From Prochlorococcus marinus str. MIT 9215 (GTDB taxonomy: Bacteria > Cyanobacteriota > Cyanobacteriia > PCC-6307 > Cyanobiaceae), in the NCBI RefSeq assembly GCF_000018065.1, contig NC_009840.1, positions 186,001 through 250,000 on the forward strand: 64,000 nucleotides of DNA. The letters run 5' to 3'. Shown one piece after another: positions 58,983-64,000 of the stretch. The position numbers and the translations under genes were made by a program. The notes under the pieces are model-generated. The model ran no database searches. It was given only the letters and a program-made list of their open reading frames with translations, and had not been told where the DNA came from. Numbering within the stretch: position 1 is the first letter of the stretch; every line of letters starts with the position of its first letter.

Positions 58983-59561
58983 TTATGAGCGAAGTTCGGT
59001 AATTTGGTTGGCCATTAATAGTAAATCTTTAGGAATATCTGTACCAGTAAGGATTACATCTCCTGTTATAAATCGGTTTTGAAGTGTTGAAATCAAATCA
59101 TCTTTATCGATAATTTTCATGTCTATAGCTAAAAAAATTTCATCAAGTATGATTTGATCGTTCTCACCAGAAACTAATTCTTTTTTACAAAAATTCCATA
59201 ATTCCAAAGTAGATTCATGAATAGCTTTTCTTAAATTTTTATTATTTTCAATTTCTTCAGAATTATATTGATCAAAGGAATTTGATGATCTTATCCAGGT
59301 TAAATTACCGCATAGCCTTACTGCATTATCAACTCCTTGTTTGACCCCTCCTTTCATAAATTGTATTAAGAGTACTTTTCTGCCAAGAGCAGCATTTCTT
59401 AGGGAGTCTCTAATGATAGATGGGTAGCTCCCTCGATATGAAGATTGATAGATTTGAATTTGTCCATTATGTGTAAATCTTTTTACGTTAATTTTTTCAG
59501 CAGTATTATTAACAACATCAATATTACTTTTGGAATAAATATGCGATGAACTAATAACCAT
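58983..59561 (-). CDS. CobO/BtuR-like P-loop-family protein lacking the Walker A motif
   Basis: 192 residues. The middle and end match the CobA/CobO corrinoid adenosyltransferase fold: KVLLIQFMKGGVKQG near 62-76, then QIILDEIFLAID (Walker-B-like DEI) and DVILTGTDIPKDLLLMA. However, the Walker A loop GNGKGKT expected at about 38-46 is replaced by YQSSYRGSYPS, with no GKT/S. It is therefore unlikely to use ATP as a standard CobO. It may be an evolved paralogue or a degenerate enzyme. It is first in an operon with dcd and thyX, and divergent from ntcA (200-base spacer). Confidence 0.72.
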   Translation of the reverse strand: MVISSSHIYSKSNIDVVNNTAEKINVKRFTHNGQIQIYQSSYRGSYPSIIRDSLRNAALGRKVLLIQFMKGGVKQGVDNAVRLCGNLTWIRSSNSFDQYNSEEIENNKNLRKAIHESTLELWNFCKKELVSGENDQIILDEIFLAIDMKIIDKDDLISTLQNRFITGDVILTGTDIPKDLLLMANQITELRS

Positions 59562-59698
59562 TATTTTGATTCTTTCTACATGCAGTATAATTAGAATCTA
59601 TTAACACTGCATATAGTGTAATTTTACTTAAAAAAAGGGGGAATTAAGTGGAAACTAGTTGAACAAGGCTTATTGATATTCTAATAAGAATTGAAAAT

Positions 59699-59741
59699 TG
59701 TTACTGTTGATACAAGATATTTTAAGGCGCCTCCTTAAATT
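59699..59741 (+). promoter_or_regulatory. NtcA-type promoter upstream of ntcA
   Basis: TGTT-ACTGTTGA-TACA at 59699-59714 is one base off the NtcA consensus GTA-N8-TAC, with GTT in the left half. The -10-like TAAATT (TAN3T) starts at 59736, 22 bases after TAC, inside the 20-24 range of NtcA-activated promoters. A palindrome TTAAGG-CGCCT-CCTTAA at 59722-59738 overlaps the spacer and -10. ATG of ntcA follows at 59762. This suggests autoregulation of ntcA. Confidence 0.55.
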
Positions 59742-59761
59742 TTTTAATAGTTAAGATACTT

Positions 59762-60496
59762 ATGTTACCTGCTTCACGAGGATTCAACCGCTTTAGTTCG
59801 CAACAGTCCGGACAAAGTAAAATTAACTCTATTGGAGAACGTTTCCCAATCAATAGAACTTTAATGGAAGTTATTAAAGGTCTTGATGGTGCAAGCACTG
59901 AAATGGTTGAGAGATCTAAAACAATATTTTTCCCTGGAGATCCTGCTGAAAGGGTTTATCTCATAAGAAGAGGAGCAGTAAGATTGTCAAGAGTTTATGA
60001 GTCCGGCGAAGAAATAACTGTTTCTCTTTTAAGAGAAAATAGTCTTTTTGGTGTTTTATCTCTTCTAACAGGCCATAGATCTGATCGTTTTTACCATTCC
60101 ATAGCATTTACAAGAGTTGAAATGATTACGGCACCTGCAAATTCAGTTTTAAGAGCGATAGAGGAAGATGCATCAGTAGGACTATTACTTTTACAGGGGC
60201 TTTCAAGTAGGATCCTGCAAACTGAAACAATGATAGAAACTCTAACTCATAGAGATATGTCTTCTCGTTTAGTAAGTTTTTTAATGGTTCTTTGTAGAGA
60301 CTTTGGAGTCGCAGGTGAAAAAGGTATTACCATTGATCTAAGGCTTTCACATCAGGCAATTGCTGAAGCGATTGGTTCTACAAGAGTAACAATCACAAGA
60401 TTATTGGGAGATTTAAAGGATTCAGGACTTCTTAATATTGAAAGAAAAAAGATCACAGTGTTCGATCCAATTGCTCTTGCAAAAAGATTTAATTGA
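59762..60496 (+). CDS. ntcA: Global nitrogen regulator NtcA (CRP/FNR family)
   Basis: Transcription factor that activates nitrogen-assimilation genes in response to 2-oxoglutarate. The 244 residues have the cyclic-nucleotide-binding-type effector domain ([40 protein letters not shown]) and a C-terminal helix-turn-helix ([20 protein letters not shown]). It ends [11 protein letters not shown]. The start ATG 59762 gives an N-terminal extension of about 30 residues before the well-conserved part. A candidate NtcA site precedes it. It diverges from the CobO-like gene. Confidence 0.95.
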   Translation: MLPASRGFNRFSSQQSGQSKINSIGERFPINRTLMEVIKGLDGASTEMVERSKTIFFPGDPAERVYLIRRGAVRLSRVYESGEEITVSLLRENSLFGVLSLLTGHRSDRFYHSIAFTRVEMITAPANSVLRAIEEDASVGLLLLQGLSSRILQTETMIETLTHRDMSSRLVSFLMVLCRDFGVAGEKGITIDLRLSHQAIAEAIGSTRVTITRLLGDLKDSGLLNIERKKITVFDPIALAKRFN

Positions 60497-60517
60497 TTCA
60501 TTATAAATTATGATGTA

Positions 60518-61501
60518 TTGAGTTTATGCAAAAGTGTGGCTTGGATTTTAATTGTTTTTTTAATATTACTAGGAGGATTAATTGCGCCATTTGGGGATAT
60601 TCTTGGAACAAAGATTGGTAAAGCAAGATTTAGTATCTTAAAATTAAGACCTAAAAAAACAGCAACGATAATAACTATACTTACAGGTGGGTTCATTAGT
60701 TCAATATCAATAGGGCTATTGATTTTAGTTAGTGAAGAATTCAGACAAAGGCTTTTTGTGGATATTCCTTTTTTGCAAAAAACATTAGATGAAAGTAAAA
60801 AGGCTTTAATCCCTTTACAAGAAGAACGAAAGGAACTTGAAGGTAAAATTATTCAAAAAGAAAAGGAGTTAAATCAATTAAAAAATAATATTAAAGAATT
60901 TAGGAGAGGAAATGTTGTTATTAAAAGGGGACAAATTTTATTTATTGCTGAGATTAATCCTAGCTCAAATATAAAACTCGACTTAACAAAAATTTATAAT
61001 GAAGCTGATAAATTTGTTAGGAAAATTGTTATTCCAACTAATAAAAAAGCAAAAAATATCCTTTTGTGGAGGCCTAGTGATATTACAAAAATTGAGACAA
61101 TAGCTGCTAGAGATGGTAATTGGATTTTATTAATTAAATCAGCAACAAATGTTTTAAAGGGTGATAATTATGTTTTTGTATCTCCTGAGTTATTAGCTAA
61201 TAAATTTATAGTCAAAAAAGGGGACGTTATCACAAGTTCAATTCTGGGGGAAAGTGATTTAAATCTTAAATCAATAAATTTACAAATTAAATCATTGCTT
61301 AGAGAAACAAGGGATGAAATTAAGTCAAAAGGATCACAAGTTAGTGAAATTAATACAAATGGAAATTTTGTAAAAAAAATTAGAGACTTTCTTCAAGAAA
61401 ATCAAAATACAAAGTTTAAGTTAGAAGTAGTATCTTTGAGAGATAGTAAAACTATAGAACCCATATTAGTTGAAATTAATATTTTAAAGATTGCATCTTA
61501 A
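60518..61501 (+). CDS. DUF3084 protein with N-terminal membrane segments and coiled coil
   Basis: 327 residues. Two hydrophobic segments (about 7-28 and 50-70) flank the motif GDILGTKIGKARFSILKLRP-KK, which identifies the cyanobacterial DUF3084 family. A coiled coil follows at about 95-130 (ALIPLQEERKELEGKIIQKE), then a soluble C-terminal domain. Function unknown. Translation probably starts at TTG 60518 or at GTG 60536 (VAWILIVFLI). The downstream YqgF-like gene begins at the base after its TAA, so the two are coupled. Confidence 0.8.
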   Translation: MSLCKSVAWILIVFLILLGGLIAPFGDILGTKIGKARFSILKLRPKKTATIITILTGGFISSISIGLLILVSEEFRQRLFVDIPFLQKTLDESKKALIPLQEERKELEGKIIQKEKELNQLKNNIKEFRRGNVVIKRGQILFIAEINPSSNIKLDLTKIYNEADKFVRKIVIPTNKKAKNILLWRPSDITKIETIAARDGNWILLIKSATNVLKGDNYVFVSPELLANKFIVKKGDVITSSILGESDLNLKSINLQIKSLLRETRDEIKSKGSQVSEINTNGNFVKKIRDFLQENQNTKFKLEVVSLRDSKTIEPILVEINILKIAS

Positions 61502-61939
61502 ATGCCTAAAGTAATAACTATTGATCCCGGAAAAAGTAAATGCGGATTAGTTTTAGCTGAAATAAGTGAAAAAAAAGTTTATGAAGCGATTATTCTTAAA
61601 AGTGAATTACTAGAGAATTATGTTAGTTATTTAATTACTGCCGAAGACATATCACAAATTATTATTGGCAATGGTACTAGCAGTCGAGAAATTAGAGAAA
61701 AATTATATTTTTTTAAAAAAGAAATAGTAACTTTTGATGAAAAAAATACTACTTACAGAGCTAAAGCAAGATATTTTGAACTTTTTCCAATTAGAGGTCT
61801 GAAATTTTTAATTCCGAGAGAGGTTTTTATTCTGAATAAAAACCTTGATGCGATATCAGCCTTGATAATTTTAGAAGATTATTGCAAAAAAAAGTTTACT
61901 TTGAATCAAAATATAGATTTTAAAACTTGGCTGAAATAG
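61502..61939 (+). CDS. RNase-H-fold nuclease-like protein (YqgF/RuvX-related)
   Basis: 145 residues. The opening VITIDPGKSKCGLVLAEI is the RNase H-fold first strand with the active-site Asp in IDPGxxxxG. IIIGNGTSSREI is the second strand-loop. The later DEKNTTYRAKARYFEL and AISALIILEDYCKK with Asp carry possible further ligands. The family includes YqgF/RuvX (16S rRNA maturation) and RuvC-like resolvases. This protein lacks some canonical YqgF motifs, so the specific role is open. It begins at the base after the DUF3084 stop and its end overlaps the convergent DUF3146 gene by 20 bases. Confidence 0.65.
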   Translation: MPKVITIDPGKSKCGLVLAEISEKKVYEAIILKSELLENYVSYLITAEDISQIIIGNGTSSREIREKLYFFKKEIVTFDEKNTTYRAKARYFELFPIRGLKFLIPREVFILNKNLDAISALIILEDYCKKKFTLNQNIDFKTWLK

Positions 61940-62177
61940 TGAACTTATATTCATTCCCAGCTTCTAGTTCATAATCTTTTTTCAATAAAAATCTCAATAA
62001 GGCATCCTCAATTAATGCTCTGCCCAAAGATGGATTTACCGTTAATAAACCTTTATTAAATGACCATATAAAATTCCATTTAAATTGACTAGCTTCCACA
62101 ACACCCTGAATTTGCTTTTTTGAGAAGCAATATTCCTTAACACTTACATTGGCAATCGTTTCAGGTTTTGATCGCAT
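61920..62177 (-). CDS. DUF3146 small cyanobacterial protein
   Basis: 85 residues, soluble. The pattern IQGVVEASQFKWNFIWSFNK, then VNPSLGRALIEDALLRFLLK and a C-terminal EAGNEYKFTISAKF, corresponds to the DUF3146 family of cyanobacteria as I recall it. Function unknown. The gene lies 3 bases downstream of pth on the same strand, so it is probably co-transcribed with it. Confidence 0.72.
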   Translation of the reverse strand: MRSKPETIANVSVKEYCFSKKQIQGVVEASQFKWNFIWSFNKGLLTVNPSLGRALIEDALLRFLLKKDYELEAGNEYKFTISAKF

Positions 62178-62180
62178 TTC

Positions 62181-62783
62181 TTAATGTTGATCTTTATCAA
62201 AAGAGTTTAATTCATTAATTATATATTCTTCTTTTTTAGTATTTAGTTTTTCGAGGGATTCTATTACTCTCCTGAAAACTTTATCCAAGATTGATTTTTC
62301 TTCAAGAGAAATATTTCCTAATACATGTGAAATGGTATTGAAATTTTTTTCCCCTTTTATTGGAGGAGGTGATCCAATACCAATTCTTATTCTCTTAAAT
62401 TTTTGTGTCTGCAATTGTTCAATGATGCTTTTAAGTCCGTTATGTCCACCTGAGCTTCCTTTTCTTCTAAATCTTATTTTTCCAAGGGGAAGATCTTTAT
62501 CATCGACTATTATGAAAATCTGATCTAAATTTATTTTGTACCAATCAACTATTGCTCGCACAGCATAACCACTGTTATTCATAAACGTATTTGGTAAAAA
62601 TAATCTGTAAGAAGAATTATCGATTTGAAATTCTGAGTAGGAACTTTTAAGCTTATCTTTAAATAGAAAATTAGAATTATATTTTTTCGAAAAATATTCA
62701 AGAAGTAAGAAACCTATATTATGTCTACTGTTGAGAAATTTTTTACCAGGGTTTCCAAGCCCAATTAAATATATTTCTTTCAT
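62181..62783 (-). CDS. pth: Peptidyl-tRNA hydrolase
   Basis: Releases tRNA from peptidyl-tRNA dropped by ribosomes. The 200 residues begin MKEIYLIGLGNPGKKFLNSR with HNIGF (catalytic His). The Pth pattern continues with LPNTFMNNSGYAV, the conserved Asp in IIVDDKDLPLGKIRFRRKGS and GGHNGLKSI. Its length is normal. DUF3146 follows downstream and psbH lies further upstream on the same strand, 138 bases away. Confidence 0.95.
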   Translation of the reverse strand: MKEIYLIGLGNPGKKFLNSRHNIGFLLLEYFSKKYNSNFLFKDKLKSSYSEFQIDNSSYRLFLPNTFMNNSGYAVRAIVDWYKINLDQIFIIVDDKDLPLGKIRFRRKGSSGGHNGLKSIIEQLQTQKFKRIRIGIGSPPPIKGEKNFNTISHVLGNISLEEKSILDKVFRRVIESLEKLNTKKEEYIINELNSFDKDQH

Positions 62784-62921
62784 GGTTTATTTCTAAATCT
62801 CTTTTTATTGAGAATTTTGAATATATATATTAACTATAACTAATTAATAAAAACAAAAATTTCAAAAAATATCTAGCAATCTTGAAATTAACCAAATAAA
62901 TTTTTGTGAAAGACTCAGACT

Positions 62922-63122
62922 TTAGTTTCCGTTCCAGTCTACTGAGAAACCTTGTAAAAGCAAAGATTGGTTATAAATTTGTAGAAGAATAACTAAAAAA
63001 ACAAGTAGTAGTAGCCCTATGACGGTCATCACAGGAACTGCTCCCCAACCAGGAACAACTTTCCCTTGACCTGAATTACCAATTGCTTTTAGAAGACTGC
63101 CTAAGGCTGTTTTTTGACCCAT
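62922..63122 (-). CDS. psbH: Photosystem II subunit PsbH
   Basis: Single-helix thylakoid subunit near CP47 that helps stabilise photosystem II and bicarbonate binding. The 66 residues read [20 protein letters not shown], then [20 protein letters not shown] with the transmembrane helix at about 32-52, and end [14 protein letters not shown] before the helix is the family hallmark. It is divergent from psbN (79-base spacer), as in most cyanobacteria and chloroplasts. Confidence 0.95.
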
Positions 63123-63201
63123 TTGAATTCACAAAATCGTATATTATTTCGCTATTGTATAAGAACTTATACATAAATTGTTTACAAACTTAGCAAAATT
63201 G

Positions 63202-63354
63202 ATGCAAACTTTATCATCTGCTCCAGATCCTGCAGCTTCCATAGCAGTAACAATTCTGGCAATTCTTCTAGCTTTAACAGGTTTTGGACTTTGGTCTGCT
63301 TTTGGACCTAAAGCCAAAAAACTAACTGATCCTTGGGATGACCATGATGATTAA
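63202..63354 (+). CDS. psbN: PsbN, photosystem II assembly/repair protein
   Basis: A 50-residue thylakoid membrane protein needed for assembly and repair of photosystem II rather than a permanent subunit. The sequence starts MQTLSSAPDPAASIAVTILA, has one transmembrane helix at about 14-33, and then GLWSAFGPKAKKLTDPWDDH. The GPxxxxLxDPxDDHED-like end is characteristic. Only 152 bases long, it is missed by length cut-offs. It lies on the strand opposite psbH and upstream of psbI. Confidence 0.95.
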   Translation: MQTLSSAPDPAASIAVTILAILLALTGFGLWSAFGPKAKKLTDPWDDHDD

Positions 63355-63461
63355 TATCCACTAAAGTATTTCAAAATTTTCCAAAAATACAAAAATTAAA
63401 CAATTAACCATAGTTTAATTATAAATTTAATAAAATATAATCTGTCAGCTTTTGTAATTCC

Positions 63462-63590
63462 ATGCTTGCCTTAAAAATTTCTGTTTACACTATTGTCTTT
63501 TTCTTTGTTGGAATATTTCTTTTCGGATTTTTAGCAAGTGACCCAACAAGAACTCCAAACAGAAAAGATTTAGAAAGTCCTCAAGACTAA
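63462..63590 (+). CDS. psbI: Photosystem II reaction centre protein PsbI
   Basis: A 42-residue single-helix subunit next to D1. It reads [20 protein letters not shown], then [22 protein letters not shown]. FGFLxxDPxRxPxR is the family signature. It is too short for most ORF filters. It lies 107 bases after psbN and 20 bases before the probable start of the OstA/LptD-like gene, on the same strand. Confidence 0.96.
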
Positions 63591-63610
63591 TCTCTTTATT
63601 TAATTTTAAA

Positions 63611-64000
63611 TTGATTTCTGGAATTTCAAAAAAACTAATATTTTTCTTTTTTCTGCTTATTCAGTTTCTACAGCCAACAAAATCAGCTGAAATAACAAAA
63701 TTTAATAAAAATATTAATAACCACAATATCAAAAAAAGTTGGTCTGAGTTCCCTTATAAAGAAACTTTATCCTTTTCGAGATTTTTTGATGACAATACTT
63801 CGTATGTAAGTTTACTAAAGAAAAATCTTAATACTTTTTTAGTGGCTAAAGCGGAAAAGCAACAAGAGTTAATAATCCAATCTGATAAACAATCTGAAAT
63901 AAATAATGTTATTTATGCTGAGGGAAATGTATCCGTTGCTTATAAAGGCAAAATGCTTAAAGCGAATACTTTAATTTACGATAAGTTAAATAAAAAAATT
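63611..64000 (+). CDS. OstA/LptD-like outer-membrane assembly protein (N-terminal part; cut by window edge)
   Basis: The frame is open to the window end. From the TTG at 63611 it begins with ISGISKKLIFFFFLLIQFLQ, a typical signal peptide, then PTKSAE. After about 90 low-complexity residues comes NNVIYAEGNVSVAYKGKMLK and ANTLIYDKLNK. This is the repeat GNVxxxxxxxxLxAxxxxYD of OstA/LptA/LptD proteins, which carry lipopolysaccharide to the outer membrane. Cyanobacterial LptD-like proteins with a DUF3769 domain are candidates. The start is uncertain because the frame extends upstream into psbI without an ATG. Confidence 0.65.
   Translation, partial: MISGISKKLIFFFFLLIQFLQPTKSAEITKFNKNINNHNIKKSWSEFPYKETLSFSRFFDDNTSYVSLLKKNLNTFLVAKAEKQQELIIQSDKQSEINNVIYAEGNVSVAYKGKMLKANTLIYDKLNKKI

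Overview
The window reads as ordinary core chromosome of a high-light-adapted Prochlorococcus (marine alpha-cyanobacterium). The sequence is very AT-rich, genes are packed head to tail, and intergenic gaps are mostly under 250 bases. Photosystem II genes (psbA, psbO, psbH, psbN, psbI), CP12, the cyanobacterial nitrogen regulator NtcA, and many small families restricted to cyanobacteria and plastids (DUF2555, DUF3146, DUF3177, DUF3084, DUF565/Ycf20, Ycf66-like) are interleaved with housekeeping genes. No rRNA, insertion sequence, integrase, prophage or CRISPR array was seen. One tRNA gene, Leu(UAG), was found.

Layout: 1-9.5 kb holds argS (cut by the window edge), nadC, mnmE, a DUF2062 protein, a bifunctional RelA/SpoT enzyme, a two-domain ABC ATPase, a RluD-type pseudouridine synthase and rbgA. 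9.6-15.8 kb holds pgk, an unknown secreted protein, murG, a HisC/CobD-type PLP enzyme, pyrD and rnhA. 15.8-19.1 kb is the conserved secE-nusG-rplK-rplA-rplJ-rplL run, with a structured leader before rplJ. 19.2-25.5 kb holds a second-type ClpB, eno and a UbiB-family kinase. 25.7-29.7 kb holds a thioredoxin-reductase-like flavoprotein and a compact bicA-sbtA-sbtB bicarbonate-uptake operon. 29.9-35.3 kb holds hemB, a glyoxalase-fold protein, mutS2, obgE and CP12. 35.4-40 kb holds a GST-like protein, an aspartoacylase-like protein, psbA and aroC. 40-48 kb holds a KDPG-aldolase-like protein, ftsH, sat, psbO, coaBC and pyrB. 48-57 kb holds mpg, gatC, crtR, tRNA-Leu, a Ycf66-like protein, ileS, trmB and glmM. 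57-64 kb holds a membrane thioredoxin, thyX, dcd, a CobO-like protein, ntcA, DUF3084, a RuvX-like nuclease, pth, psbH/psbN/psbI and the start of an OstA/LptD-like outer-membrane protein.

Functionally the window joins light harvesting and water oxidation (psbA, psbO, psbH, psbN, psbI), carbon acquisition and Calvin-cycle control (bicA, sbtA, sbtB, cp12, pgk), nitrogen control (ntcA) and the core translation machinery. No new multi-gene system is evident. The points worth a second look are local: a one-base insertion that breaks psbA; a thioredoxin-reductase homologue that has lost its NADPH-binding motifs; a CobO-like protein without a Walker A motif beside ntcA; a CP12 lacking its N-terminal cysteine pair; a 42-codon gene opposite to and upstream of psbA; two neighbouring full-length genes (mpg, crtR) with no ATG, GTG or TTG start; an rplJ leader with a 10-bp closing stem; and a near-canonical NtcA-type promoter in front of ntcA.
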